This document shows, piece by piece, positions 25,078 to 34,984 of a DNA stretch of 64,000 nt; position 1 is the first letter of the stretch, and every line of letters begins with the position of its first letter. The position numbers and the translations under genes were made by a program. This DNA is from Bacteroidales bacterium UBA2712 (GTDB lineage Bacteria; Bacteroidota; Bacteroidia; Bacteroidales; Paludibacteraceae), in assembly GCA_002354055.1 (NCBI GenBank), contig DEKW01000019.1:34577-98576 (forward strand), given 5' to 3'. The notes beneath the pieces were generated by a model that was not told the origin of the DNA, did no database searches, and worked only from the letters and a program-made list of their open reading frames with translations.

Positions 25078-26788
25078 AATCAACTGGAACATAAAACAAC
25101 TCTCTCCGAAGGAGACCGCTGCGGCTCAACGCTTGAGTACCGAGCTGGATATCAGTCCGGTAGCGGGTCGTCTCTTGGCGGGACGCGGCATCCGCACGGC
25201 TGCAGAAGCACGCGCTTATATCCGTCCGTCGCTCGATAGCCTCCATGACCCCTTCCTGATGCGGGATATGACCGCCGCTGTGGACCGCCTTTGCCGCGCC
25301 ATAGATAATAAGGAACGTATCATGGTTTATGGCGATTATGACGTCGATGGTACGACGGCGGTAGCGCTGATGTACTCCTTCCTGCGCCGCCTCACGGATA
25401 ACCTCATCTATTATATCCCCGACCGCTACACCGAGGGCTACGGCATCTCTACCAAAGGTATTGATACTGCCAAGGAAAAGGGCTGCACGCTCGTCATTGC
25501 CTTGGATTGCGGCATCAAGGCGGTGGAGAAGATGGCGTATGCTCGCTCCATCGGTGTGGATTTTATCATCTGTGACCATCATACTCCGGGCGACACGATC
25601 CCGGATGCCGTTGCGGTACTGAATATGAAGCGCGCCGACTGCCTCTATCCTTTTAAGGAACTGAGCGGCTGCGGCGTAGGATTCAAACTCGCACAGGCGT
25701 ACGCCATGCGTCGCGGCATGGACATGCAGGAGGTCTATCGGCTCCTGCCGCTCTTGGCGATGTCCATCGCTTCGGATATAGTGCCCGTGACGGGCGAGAA
25801 CCGTATTCTGGCTTTCTACGGCCTGCGTGCGCTAAACGCGATGCCGTCCGAGGGCATCCGCGCGATCATGCAGGTAGCGGGTATTGAGGGCAAGACGATT
25901 ACCATCAGCGACCTGGTCTATAAGATAGGTCCTCGTATCAATGCCGCCGGACGAATCAAGAGCGGCGCGGAGGCGGTGCGGCTGCTCATCAGTCATGACG
26001 CAGAGGCTGCTTTGCGGTTCGCCAAGGAGATCGATTCCTATAACCAGGACCGCCGTGATTATGATACCAAGACGACCGACGAAGCCCTTGCGCAACTCCA
26101 AAAAGACCCGATGAATTCGGCAAAATATACTACCGTTGTCTTCTCTCCCGAGTGGCATAAAGGAGTAGTCGGCATTGCCGCCAGCAGGCTCACGGAGACC
26201 TATTACCGGCCTACGATAGTCCTTACTGCCGGTGACGATGATATCATCAGCGGAAGTGCGCGTTCGGTATCCGATTTTGATATATACACGGCAATCGACT
26301 CCTGCCGAGATCTGCTTACCAATTTCGGCGGCCATAAGTTCGCCGCCGGACTCAGTATGCATCTCAAGGACCTGCCGGAGTTCCAACGCCGGTTCGAGGA
26401 GTACGTCGCTGCTCATATCACTCCGGCGCAGCAAGTGCCGACCTTGGACATAGAGGCGGAGGTCGAACTGAGCGATATGAACTGGAAGATGTACAAGATT
26501 CTCCAATGTTTGGAGCCTTTCGGTCCCGGTAACGAACGTCCGCTGTTCCTCTGTCGTCATCTCATCAATAACCGCAACACCCGCTCCGTCAGCGATGGCA
26601 GACACCTCCATCTAGACCTTACGGACACCGTCGTCGCGATGGATGGCATAGCCTTCGGGCATGGCGACAAAGCGGACCATCTGCAGAACGGCAACGCCGT
26701 CGATGTATGCTTCTATCTGGAGGAGAACAGTTACCGCGGCCGCACGACCCTGCAGATGAACGCGCAAGATATCAAACTCGACGAATAA
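25073..26788 (+). CDS. recJ: Single-stranded-DNA-specific exonuclease RecJ
   Basis: 571 residues of the 5'-3' single-strand exonuclease used in recombination and mismatch repair. DHH-family motifs are clear: VYGDYDVDGTTAVALM, IALDCGIKAV, IICDHHTPGD and KIGPRINAAGRIKSG. The C-terminal DHHA1 part has SARSVSDFDIYTAIDSC and FGGHKFAAGL, followed by an OB-fold-like segment. It starts 14 bp after the amidase gene and ends 20 bp before the AAA ATPase gene, so the region 2 operon may be read from here. Confidence 0.95.
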   Translation: MQINWNIKQLSPKETAAAQRLSTELDISPVAGRLLAGRGIRTAAEARAYIRPSLDSLHDPFLMRDMTAAVDRLCRAIDNKERIMVYGDYDVDGTTAVALMYSFLRRLTDNLIYYIPDRYTEGYGISTKGIDTAKEKGCTLVIALDCGIKAVEKMAYARSIGVDFIICDHHTPGDTIPDAVAVLNMKRADCLYPFKELSGCGVGFKLAQAYAMRRGMDMQEVYRLLPLLAMSIASDIVPVTGENRILAFYGLRALNAMPSEGIRAIMQVAGIEGKTITISDLVYKIGPRINAAGRIKSGAEAVRLLISHDAEAALRFAKEIDSYNQDRRDYDTKTTDEALAQLQKDPMNSAKYTTVVFSPEWHKGVVGIAASRLTETYYRPTIVLTAGDDDIISGSARSVSDFDIYTAIDSCRDLLTNFGGHKFAAGLSMHLKDLPEFQRRFEEYVAAHITPAQQVPTLDIEAEVELSDMNWKMYKILQCLEPFGPGNERPLFLCRHLINNRNTRSVSDGRHLHLDLTDTVVAMDGIAFGHGDKADHLQNGNAVDVCFYLEENSYRGRTTLQMNAQDIKLDE

Positions 26789-26808
26789 ATCCGAATCCAA
26801 AATAAGCC

Positions 26809-29800
26809 ATGAAAAATATCTACCCGAAAATTACGGTCCGCAAGGACGAGATGTACGATAAGGAAATGGAGTTCCTCCTGCAGGATTACCCGGATGAGAT
26901 CACTCATCTGGACGAGTATGCGGAAATGCTGTACGACTCGTCAAAAGACGAGGCAATCATCAAACTTGCCAGCCGTATGGAGTTTGACCTGACGAACGAG
27001 CCGACTTTCCGTCCATCCGGTGAATTTGAGGACCACGGTATTTCGTATGCTACGGGGCTCCAGTACTGTCTGCCGGGCGGAGAGGGCGTAGCGGAACACT
27101 CCGTGGTAGAGCAGATACCCGGCAAGCACTTGGAGTGGAGAATGTACTTTAACTCCACCAAAAATGAGGTCGAATGCCTGATTGAGTTTTATATTTTTTA
27201 CCGCAATCAGGACGGAGATATACGGCGTATTCACAAGGATAATCTTACTTACCCGCTGCTGATTCCTGTGTACGAAACCACCTCTTACGTCACCATTGTG
27301 GTCACCCGTGGAGAGGAAGAGAGCCTCGGTTTGGGACGTTACTATTTCGCTTTCCTCCTGCGTGACAAGAAGAAAAAACCGATAGGCAAGCCGATCGTGC
27401 AATATATGAATATTGCGCCATCCAAGCCCCGTTATACACGTCCGCACTCCTCCGGGATGGTAGGTATGGAGGCAATTTATGCACAGATGGAGGTTCTGGC
27501 GCAACAGAAACTATTCAATGATCAGCGTCGGGCGATGAACCTCCTGCCGATGCCTATCAATCTCAATGCCGCAGTCATGGGCACGAAAGGGTCCGGTAAG
27601 TCCGCTTTTGCCCAAGTCTTATTTGATTTCTATCTCCGCAACGGTTTGATAGAGAAAGACAGTCTGCACGTCGTGGATGCGAGTACATGGTCTCCTTCCC
27701 TTAAGGAGGACGACTCGATGCTGACGGATTATTTCTCCTTTGCCAGCGGAGGAATGCTCTATATAGAGAATGCGGGTTCTCTGATTGCTACGGACATGCG
27801 CGGGAACAAGAATCGTTTGGTACAGACCTTGGCAAACCGCATGAAGGAGGATACCGATCATGTAGCCGTCGTGCTCGCCGATACACCGGATCGTATTACC
27901 GAACTGCTCTCTATCGCGGATCTCGGAGCGTACATCGACCAGATATACAAACTCCCGGAACTGACCATCGATCATATCATGTCCATCGCCGAGAGGGAGT
28001 GTAATGCACGTAAATTTGTCCTTACGGAGGAAACGAAAAAGTCGATGAAATCGTATCTTTCTTCACTTCCTAACCCTACTTCGGAGGATGTGAACACGCT
28101 TATAGACAAGATGATCTCTCACATGTCCTACCGCGTGGTGAACGATATGTCCGATCTCTTCCAGACGAAGGAGAAACTGACTACGCTTCTGCCTGAAGAC
28201 GTACCGCAACCGCAAGTCGGAGGGTTTGAGGAATCGATGTCGAAACTCAATAAACTCGTGGGCCTCAAGAACCTCAAATACAATATCGAGACCCACCTGA
28301 ATCTCGTCCGTTTTTCGCACCTGCGCCAGCAACATGGTCTGCAGGTCTCTATTCCGCCGCTGCATATGATCTTCACCGGTAACCCGGGTACAGGTAAGAC
28401 GACGGTGGCAGGGCTTTTAGGCGAGATTTATGCCTCTCTGGGGATACTCAAGAACGGACATGTGATCAAGGTCGATCGTAAGAAACTCGTTGGACAATAT
28501 ATCGGTGACACCGAGGAGAATACCAAGCGCGCGCTGCAGCAGGCGCATGGGAACATCCTCTTTGTCGACGAGGCATATACCTTGGTCGGTGACCCGGACG
28601 ACAAACGCGATTTTGGTCCCAAAGTACTTGACTGTCTTCTCGACGAGCTGGGCAAAGAGAATACGGACATGATCATCATTCTCGCCGGTTATCCCGATGA
28701 GATGGAGCAGTTGCTCAAATCCAACAAAGGCCTTCAGTCCCGCTTCCCCTATACCTTCCATTTCGAGGACTATACGGAGGCAGAATTGCTTGAGATAGCC
28801 GTCAAGACTGCCGAGAACAGCGGCTACTCCTTCTCCGACGAAGCGTATGAGCGTCTCCGCGAGTTGGTTCACCGAGAGGTGACGCAGCGGTCCAATAAAG
28901 AGGACAAGCATTTCGGTAACGCCCGTTACATCACACGCCTGATTTCTACGCGCATCATCCCGAATATGAGCCGCCGCGTTCTTTCTTCAGCGGATGCCGA
29001 TGCTTCGCCGCTCGTTTTGTCGCGCATAGAGGCGGCAGACATACCGATGAAATCGGCAGAAACGGACTATGCCATCGACGAGGCGCTGATCGCGCGTACC
29101 CTCGCAGACCTGGATGCACTGACTGGCCGCGAGGAAATCAAACGCACGCTGCATAACCTCGTTGCTCTAGCGCGTACGGGCCAGCAATCCGGCGATGAGT
29201 TGACCTATACTATTCCACTTCATTGGACCTTCACCGGCGCTACTGGTACCGGCAAGAGTTCGGTGGCCCGGCTTCTGGCACAGTTGCTCTATGCTTTCCA
29301 TCTGATCTCATCGGATCGTATGACCCAGCTCCGTATGCCCCAGACGGCGCAGAACGCGTGGTCTTCCTACGATATCGATTTACTCCTGCGCGATACGATG
29401 AAGCAAGCAGGACATGGCCTGCTCTTCATCGATCTGGACGACATAGCCGGTACGCATATCGACATCCAGTGGCTGCGGTGCAAACTGACCTCGCTGACCG
29501 CCGAGATGCCGGGCTCGTATGCCTTCGTGATTGCGGTGGACGATGCGCGGCTTCAGGCGCAACCGATTGATATGCCGCTTTCCACCTCCGTGCTCCATTT
29601 TGCGGACTATACGGTGGACGAACTGATGGCGATCCTGACCCAGCGTCTCACGCGGCAGGGCTTCACGCTCTCTCCCGAAGCGGCCCAGGAGATATACCAA
29701 CGTATCCTACTGCTCTCCAAGAATCGGCCCGGGCTCTCCAATGCCCGTACCATCAAGCATATCTGTACAGCGCTTACGGCGGAGGCGCAGTTGCGCGTGC

Positions 29801-29916
29801 TCGAAACGCAGAAATCACCGGTTTCAACGGATAAAAATAACACTATTGAGATCACTATGGACGACCTCTCTTCCCTCAAGTGGAAGGAGATACACAACCC
29901 TAAAATAGGATTTTGA
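26809..29916 (+). CDS. Triple-AAA CbbX/SpoVK-like ATPase
   Basis: 1035 residues. An N-terminal beta-rich domain of about 230 residues matches nothing I recognise. Three P-loop modules follow. Module 1 has Walker A GTKGSGKS (258-265). Module 2 is canonical CbbX/EccA type, with GNPGTGKT (524-531), ILFVDEAY (583-590), GYPDEM and LQSRFPYTFHFEDYT. Module 3 has GATGTGKS (810-817), but its Walker B reads LLFIDLDD (871-878) with no catalytic Glu after the Asp, so it may bind but not hydrolyse ATP. The family remodels protein complexes. It is 20 bp after recJ and 2 bp before a kinase-AAA gene, so it likely works with that protein. Codon use is like the core genome. Confidence 0.85.
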   Translation: MKNIYPKITVRKDEMYDKEMEFLLQDYPDEITHLDEYAEMLYDSSKDEAIIKLASRMEFDLTNEPTFRPSGEFEDHGISYATGLQYCLPGGEGVAEHSVVEQIPGKHLEWRMYFNSTKNEVECLIEFYIFYRNQDGDIRRIHKDNLTYPLLIPVYETTSYVTIVVTRGEEESLGLGRYYFAFLLRDKKKKPIGKPIVQYMNIAPSKPRYTRPHSSGMVGMEAIYAQMEVLAQQKLFNDQRRAMNLLPMPINLNAAVMGTKGSGKSAFAQVLFDFYLRNGLIEKDSLHVVDASTWSPSLKEDDSMLTDYFSFASGGMLYIENAGSLIATDMRGNKNRLVQTLANRMKEDTDHVAVVLADTPDRITELLSIADLGAYIDQIYKLPELTIDHIMSIAERECNARKFVLTEETKKSMKSYLSSLPNPTSEDVNTLIDKMISHMSYRVVNDMSDLFQTKEKLTTLLPEDVPQPQVGGFEESMSKLNKLVGLKNLKYNIETHLNLVRFSHLRQQHGLQVSIPPLHMIFTGNPGTGKTTVAGLLGEIYASLGILKNGHVIKVDRKKLVGQYIGDTEENTKRALQQAHGNILFVDEAYTLVGDPDDKRDFGPKVLDCLLDELGKENTDMIIILAGYPDEMEQLLKSNKGLQSRFPYTFHFEDYTEAELLEIAVKTAENSGYSFSDEAYERLRELVHREVTQRSNKEDKHFGNARYITRLISTRIIPNMSRRVLSSADADASPLVLSRIEAADIPMKSAETDYAIDEALIARTLADLDALTGREEIKRTLHNLVALARTGQQSGDELTYTIPLHWTFTGATGTGKSSVARLLAQLLYAFHLISSDRMTQLRMPQTAQNAWSSYDIDLLLRDTMKQAGHGLLFIDLDDIAGTHIDIQWLRCKLTSLTAEMPGSYAFVIAVDDARLQAQPIDMPLSTSVLHFADYTVDELMAILTQRLTRQGFTLSPEAAQEIYQRILLLSKNRPGLSNARTIKHICTALTAEAQLRVLETQKSPVSTDKNNTIEITMDDLSSLKWKEIHNPKIGF

Positions 29917-29918
29917 CT

Positions 29919-31619
29919 ATGCATGAATTCAAGAAAGGAGCATCCATTGGAAACTATGTAGTCCTTTATCCCTTGACCAGCAGGGAATACACGCAGACCT
30001 ACTGCGTGGCGGACAAGAATAATTTCCAGTTCTTCATGAAGGTCTATGATATGAATCATATACCCGTTTTCTTACAAAACGGAGAGGACCCGCAGGAGCT
30101 TTGGGCCTACACCCATCTGGGCCTCTGCGACTATCTGCCGCGCCTTATCCGCTCCGGACGGGAGAAAGAGGGATTAGTCAATATCGTTTATCTGGTTACC
30201 AAGTATTTCCGGGGCAAACTGCTCTCGCAATATATCGAGGAGAACGGTCAGCTGACGCAGGGCGAGGCGCAAGCGATTGCCTTGGCGTTGCTCAAGGCTA
30301 TTCAGCATCTCCATAGTCATGGTGTTTACCACCTGGATATAACGCCGCAAAATGTCCTTCTCGAAGTCACTGCAGAGGGCACCTATACGCCAAAACTCTT
30401 CGACTTGGAGTATGCCTGCGAGCGTCCTCACGAAGAAGGAACAAAATTTAAGGCCCAGCGGTTCGAGAAGGCCGATCCGTATTATTCCCATACCGATTTG
30501 TTGGCAAGCCAGACGGTCAGCGAGGCCGATGACCTATTTTCCATCGGCGCTATTCTCTATACGATGCTGACGGGCAAAAAGCCTTGGGAGGACTGCCCCA
30601 TTACATCTGATATGCCGTTCGTCGAGCAGCATATCAATATGGTTCGGTGGCGGAAGGATCATTCGGTGGACTCGCTTCTGAAGCCCCTTGTTTCAGTCCA
30701 CCCGCCTATGTTCGAAGCGATGGCGCGCACGATGGACGGCGGTATTACGAGCGAGGAACTGGAGCGGTTATTGGAGGCGCAGTTGAGTGAGGTAGGCCGG
30801 AAATCGCGCATCAATGTGGATGTAGAAGCTCTCAGCAAAGAGAAGAAGATGGGATTTGCGGAGATCGCCGGTATGGATGAACTCAAGCAGAGTCTCTCCC
30901 AACGCGTCCTTTGGCCACTGAGGCATGCCGAAAAAGCATTGCAGTATCGTCTGCAGTTACCTAATGGCATCCTTTTCTATGGTCCCCCGGGTTGCGGAAA
31001 GACTTATTTCGCTACCAAACTAGCGGAAGAACTGAAATGGGAAATGGAGTTTGTCAGTACGGCGTCCCTCGGTAGCGCCTATCAGCATGAGACACAGGGG
31101 AATATCCAGAAGATTTTTACGAAGGCAGAGAAGTATGGGCATTGCGTACTTTGTATCGATGAAATCGACGGAATTCTCTCCGGCAGAAAGGAAGGTTCAA
31201 CTAATTCCAGCCATAACGACGAGGTCAACGAGTTCCTCGTGCAGTTGAATGAGTGCCATAAACGGGGTATTCTCGTCATTGGTACTACCAACCGCAAAGA
31301 CATCATTGACCCGGCGGCTCTTCGTGCAGGACGTTTCGATCTACTCATCGAGGTCAAAGAACCCGACCTCGAGATGCGCAAGCGGCTCTTCGAGATGTAT
31401 CTCGCTAACCGTCCCTTGGCGGAGGATATAGATATTGCTGAGCTGGCTGAAATGAGCGACGGATATGCTTCTTCAGACGTCCCATTTGTAGTGAACGAAG
31501 CAGCGCTGTTTGCTGCGATAGCGGACCAGCCGATCTCCCAAACTCATCTAACGAACGTCATCAAGAACCATCCTTCGTCTCTTGATATCACCAAACCCAA
31601 CCCCATCGGATTCCAATGA
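29919..31619 (+). CDS. Ser/Thr protein kinase-like domain fused to an AAA+ ATPase
   Basis: 566 residues from the ATG at 29,919. The N-terminal ~270 residues are a eukaryotic-type kinase fold: candidate ATP-lysine in FFMKVYD, catalytic loop YHLDITPQN with Asp140 and Asn145 (HLD for HRD, Thr for the usual Lys), metal Asp162 in LFDLEYA (DLE for DFG) and LFSIGAILYTMLTGKKPW. A C-terminal FtsH/ATAD-type AAA+ module has GPPGCGKT (355-362), VLCIDEID, the sensor-1 VIGTTNR and RAGRFD. The fusion suggests that kinase signalling gates the ATPase; kinase activity is uncertain because of the altered motifs. The next start codon overlaps its stop (ATGA). Confidence 0.85.
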   Translation: MHEFKKGASIGNYVVLYPLTSREYTQTYCVADKNNFQFFMKVYDMNHIPVFLQNGEDPQELWAYTHLGLCDYLPRLIRSGREKEGLVNIVYLVTKYFRGKLLSQYIEENGQLTQGEAQAIALALLKAIQHLHSHGVYHLDITPQNVLLEVTAEGTYTPKLFDLEYACERPHEEGTKFKAQRFEKADPYYSHTDLLASQTVSEADDLFSIGAILYTMLTGKKPWEDCPITSDMPFVEQHINMVRWRKDHSVDSLLKPLVSVHPPMFEAMARTMDGGITSEELERLLEAQLSEVGRKSRINVDVEALSKEKKMGFAEIAGMDELKQSLSQRVLWPLRHAEKALQYRLQLPNGILFYGPPGCGKTYFATKLAEELKWEMEFVSTASLGSAYQHETQGNIQKIFTKAEKYGHCVLCIDEIDGILSGRKEGSTNSSHNDEVNEFLVQLNECHKRGILVIGTTNRKDIIDPAALRAGRFDLLIEVKEPDLEMRKRLFEMYLANRPLAEDIDIAELAEMSDGYASSDVPFVVNEAALFAAIADQPISQTHLTNVIKNHPSSLDITKPNPIGFQ

Positions 31620-32779
31620 GTACCACCCCGAATAACATAGTAGTTTATTGGATTGACGAGGCGCCCCGAGAGGATTTCCTGACGCGCCTTCACGAAGCAG
31701 GTATACAGGTCTATAAGGCGGATAACTATGTTGATGGCCTCCAATGGCTTTCTAATTCCAATAATCTTGAGATATGCGATGCCGTGATTTTGGACATCAA
31801 TTGCAAGATCCGCCATTCCGATGAGCATGAATCGACGGATTCCTTCCGCGATTATGCCTATCGTGTGCTGAACCTCTGCGAGGGGGAGAAGAAGCATATC
31901 CCCTGGTTTGTCTTCTCTACCGGTCAGGGGGACTCTGCCTCCTTGCTTAACGCTATTCCCCGGCGTGAATGGACGCGCCGTCAGTATTATCAGAAAGATA
32001 CCGACCAGCAACAGCTGATTGTCGATATCCGGGAACTGACTCGGGACTCCGAGAATGTAGCGCTCCGCAAGCGCTACGAAGGTGTCTTTGACATCTTCGA
32101 GGACGAGGGAATGACCTCTCGCCTCTATAGCATCATCCGCAAGATGGAGGATCCCAAGAACGCCGAGGACACCACGGTCTTCAATGCGATGCGCAAACTT
32201 CTGGCTTATGCCATCTCCTATGCTAAGATCCACGGGCTCTTTCCCTCTTCCATCGATTCTACCCATGAGGCGGAGAAACGCCTGTCGGATATTCATGAGC
32301 TCGCCCCGGCGATCGTTCCGTCGTATATCCTGACTAATTTTCGCTCCCTGATCGATACGGTGAATAATGGCAGTCATGCCAGATACGAGGAAGACGAAGC
32401 CGGCAGCCTGGCGGTGGACGCGGATGTCCAATCCGGCGAAGCGAGATATCTCTCCCGTGTCGCTTTTTATCAACTGCTAACGATTCTCAGATGGCTACGA
32501 AAACTACCGATGAAATCGGAGGAAATTGCATCTTTCCGCGCTCGGATTGATACAATCCTCAACGATCCTTTTGAACTCTATGAAGGCTGCGAGTGTCGTC
32601 TGCAGTTTGATAATGGCGTCTGGCATTACGGCCGCTGTGCAGTCCGTCCCCGTCCCGGTCATCTCCTCAACGAGCAGACCCTCGTCCGCCTCAAATACGT
32701 CCAGGCCAACAGGAACTATACGACCAAAAAACTCTACCCCTTCTTCGCCCAATACGATGTGGTGATGATGAGACTATAA
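31616..32779 (+). CDS. Receiver-like protein with a helical C-terminal domain
   Basis: 387 residues. Residues 1-130 look like a response-regulator receiver: acidic pair Asp14-Glu15 in VYWIDEAP, phospho-acceptor candidate Asp60 in AVILDINCK, Ser101/Thr102 in FVFSTGQ and Lys127. The remaining 250 residues are mostly helical, with no DNA-binding motif I can recognise. Its ATG overlaps the kinase-AAA stop by 4 bp, so co-translation with the kinase is likely. I infer an output or scaffold role in the same signalling unit. Confidence 0.65.
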   Translation: MSTTPNNIVVYWIDEAPREDFLTRLHEAGIQVYKADNYVDGLQWLSNSNNLEICDAVILDINCKIRHSDEHESTDSFRDYAYRVLNLCEGEKKHIPWFVFSTGQGDSASLLNAIPRREWTRRQYYQKDTDQQQLIVDIRELTRDSENVALRKRYEGVFDIFEDEGMTSRLYSIIRKMEDPKNAEDTTVFNAMRKLLAYAISYAKIHGLFPSSIDSTHEAEKRLSDIHELAPAIVPSYILTNFRSLIDTVNNGSHARYEEDEAGSLAVDADVQSGEARYLSRVAFYQLLTILRWLRKLPMKSEEIASFRARIDTILNDPFELYEGCECRLQFDNGVWHYGRCAVRPRPGHLLNEQTLVRLKYVQANRNYTTKKLYPFFAQYDVVMMRL

Positions 32780-32798
32780 ATATATTAATTATACTATT

Positions 32799-32870
32799 AT
32801 GAACCAAAATCAAAATAAAATTATCAATATGCTCCCTCAAGTAAGAAGTATGTCGTCTAATGAACAATAG
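32799..32870 (+). CDS. Possible 23-residue peptide
   Basis: ATG to TAG reading MNQNQNKIINMLPQVRSMSS and three more residues. It fills the gap between the receiver-like gene and the TIR gene, 3 bp before the latter. It could be a leader peptide or the start of a decayed gene. There is no homology I can recognise. Confidence 0.35.
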   Translation: MNQNQNKIINMLPQVRSMSSNEQ

Positions 32871-32873
32871 AGA

Positions 32874-34844
32874 ATGGAACGAACTAAAATTTTTATAAGT
32901 CATGCAGGAGCGGATGTTTTAGTCCCTGGAAAATCCGGAGATACACTTCATCCGGTTGTTAGTAGTCTTGTGAATAAAATGACCAATGAGGGAGCCGAAG
33001 TTTTCATGTCCAGTAATCCCAAACTTGGATTGAATAGTGCTGCAGATTTATTGCTATCTCTCAAAAACCACATTGAAGATCAAGATACTAATATTTTTTT
33101 GGTATTGATCACGGATAACTACCTACGGAGTCCGTTTTGTATATACGAACTATGTTTGATTCAAACAGAAAAGCAAAAGCAAAATAGAGAAATCGAGGTA
33201 CATTATATATATGCGAATCAAGATGTAGAGAAACGAGTTCCGGATATAGGAATAAAAAGTACTGTCTACTGCGTATTATCAGATGGAGAAAAGAAAGTAA
33301 AAGAGTTTATTCTAAAAAAGGAGAATAAGATATATCCGATTCTCAAAAAGTCAGAAAGCGAATTTTCTCGTTTCTTAAGATATATGGGTGGGAGGGACAA
33401 AAAGTATCGTGTTCTGCCATGTAACAAACCATATATAGGTCAGACCATGAATGAACGAAACGAGATAAATGGATATGTAGAGAAAGTAGGGATAAAGAGA
33501 TTAGCATCAAGCGGAGTATATAATAGAGAGGAACTAAAAAAGCATGCTAAAAATGCCAAAGCCATTTATTGTATATCTACTACCGGAGCCGGACTACTCA
33601 AGACATTGAAGGAAGAAATTCTACCTACCTCTTTGCAGAATGAAGATTTTCAATTTCACATGATTCTTCCTCCTCGTAATTCTGCATTTTGCGAAGATGT
33701 GGCGATAGCGGAAACTCAAGGCTACATCGACAATGAAGTAATAACAAATCAAAACAAACATCGTATTTATCAAGAATATGAAGCATCCATTCAGTATCTG
33801 AATGAGGCTTATCTTAAAGCCGAAAAAATAGCAAAAGAGCAAAATAGAGAAGTTCTGGGAAAAATAATAATTCATAATAGTAAAACTCTTCTGAGGCAAA
33901 CGATATTTTTAACAGAAGAAAGAGATGCTACTATTTGGGGATGGTTGTCCGCAACGCTTCCGCCGATTCGCTCAATTGATAGTCCAGATATCTTGTTTGA
34001 ATGTTCGCAAACATCCCAAGAAAACCAGCTAGGAAAATTTGTTTTACAGCATTGTAAATGTCTCGAGAAAATAGCAGGAGAAGGGTATGTGATCAATGGA
34101 AGGACACGTGTGGAAGATATCAAACAAGATGACAAAATGCATCTCGTCGATTATTTACCGGATTTAAACTATTGGAACTGGATGTACGAGCATGCTCAAC
34201 CGGCCAATGCAAATGGCCTAACGCTTATAGAGATCGCAGCCCAACACCCTCTTAAAAATGGTAAGGAGCCGGCAGAAGAGTTTGAGGGGCGTTTGCAAGA
34301 AGCCATAAGGTTATATCGTTCGTTAAAGAATGAGAAACAAGATAGAATCGTTAAATTGTATGTCCCGGGTAGTCGACATTGTGAGAATGGCAAGTGCGAC
34401 AAGCTAACACTTAGTCAGGCTGGTATTGAGTACTTAAAGAAGCATCTGAATGAAATAGAGCAATTGGATATTCTAAAAGAGGAAGATACCAATCAAAAGT
34501 ACATGCCTAATGGGGTATATAACTCTATGGATGAGTGCTATGTTGCTTCTGAAATTTATAAAGAATTGCTGACTACATATAATTGTAAGGCAGGTCAAAT
34601 CATATGTGTTTGCTCCCCAAATCAGGTAATGCGAAAAACGTTCATATACTTGCGTTATGGAATCGAGGTAATGTGCCACAGTGTTCCTATTCCCGGGAAG
34701 ATGATGTATCATAATCCTGTATGGGAATATTTTGGGAGTTTGCATAAAGCGGTTTATAGTAATAATGATTGGCAAAACCCAGAGAATGATCAATTCATAG
34801 AAAGCCGGAAAAACAGGTCACCGCGCTCTTTATTAAACCCTTAA
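32874..34844 (+). CDS. TIR-domain protein with possible C-terminal DUF218-like domain
   Basis: 656 residues, AT-richer than the genes before it. The N-terminal TIR domain reads KIFISHAGADVLVP to NIFLVLITDNYLRSPFCIYEL. I do not see the usual catalytic Glu at the expected helix position, so it may bind rather than cleave NAD. The middle part (about 220-420) is an unassigned alpha/beta region. The C-terminus (about 480-620: VKLYVPGSRHCENGKCDKLTLSQAGIEY and ICVCSPNQVMRKTFIYLRYGIE) resembles DUF218/YdcF-like Rossmann domains. The next full gene carries a RyR-like domain, so I infer a nucleotide-sensing conflict module. Confidence 0.65.
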   Translation: MERTKIFISHAGADVLVPGKSGDTLHPVVSSLVNKMTNEGAEVFMSSNPKLGLNSAADLLLSLKNHIEDQDTNIFLVLITDNYLRSPFCIYELCLIQTEKQKQNREIEVHYIYANQDVEKRVPDIGIKSTVYCVLSDGEKKVKEFILKKENKIYPILKKSESEFSRFLRYMGGRDKKYRVLPCNKPYIGQTMNERNEINGYVEKVGIKRLASSGVYNREELKKHAKNAKAIYCISTTGAGLLKTLKEEILPTSLQNEDFQFHMILPPRNSAFCEDVAIAETQGYIDNEVITNQNKHRIYQEYEASIQYLNEAYLKAEKIAKEQNREVLGKIIIHNSKTLLRQTIFLTEERDATIWGWLSATLPPIRSIDSPDILFECSQTSQENQLGKFVLQHCKCLEKIAGEGYVINGRTRVEDIKQDDKMHLVDYLPDLNYWNWMYEHAQPANANGLTLIEIAAQHPLKNGKEPAEEFEGRLQEAIRLYRSLKNEKQDRIVKLYVPGSRHCENGKCDKLTLSQAGIEYLKKHLNEIEQLDILKEEDTNQKYMPNGVYNSMDECYVASEIYKELLTTYNCKAGQIICVCSPNQVMRKTFIYLRYGIEVMCHSVPIPGKMMYHNPVWEYFGSLHKAVYSNNDWQNPENDQFIESRKNRSPRSLLNP

Positions 34845-34855
34845 ATATCATCAAT

Positions 34856-34978
34856 ATGAAAACTTGTCCAATTATCATTTTAAGAGAGATGTATCGGGGT
34901 AAGTATCTCGATGCCCTTAAGTCTGAAAGTCATCAGAAATACATGGAAATGTTAGAGAAACTGAGTGAAACCAACTAA
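34856..34978 (+). CDS. Small hypothetical protein, 40 residues
   Basis: ATG to TAA, beginning MKTCPIIILREMYRGKYLDA. It has charged, helical content and ends 6 bp before the start of the two-TM RCK protein, 11 bp after the TIR gene. Position and codon use make translation plausible. The sequence matches no family that I know. Confidence 0.5.
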   Translation: MKTCPIIILREMYRGKYLDALKSESHQKYMEMLEKLSETN

Positions 34979-34984
34979 GACATT

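Noticed and set aside
31544..32473. 309-codon minus-strand frame inside the receiver-like gene
   Set aside because: Antisense shadow; the plus frame has ATGA coupling and receiver motifs.
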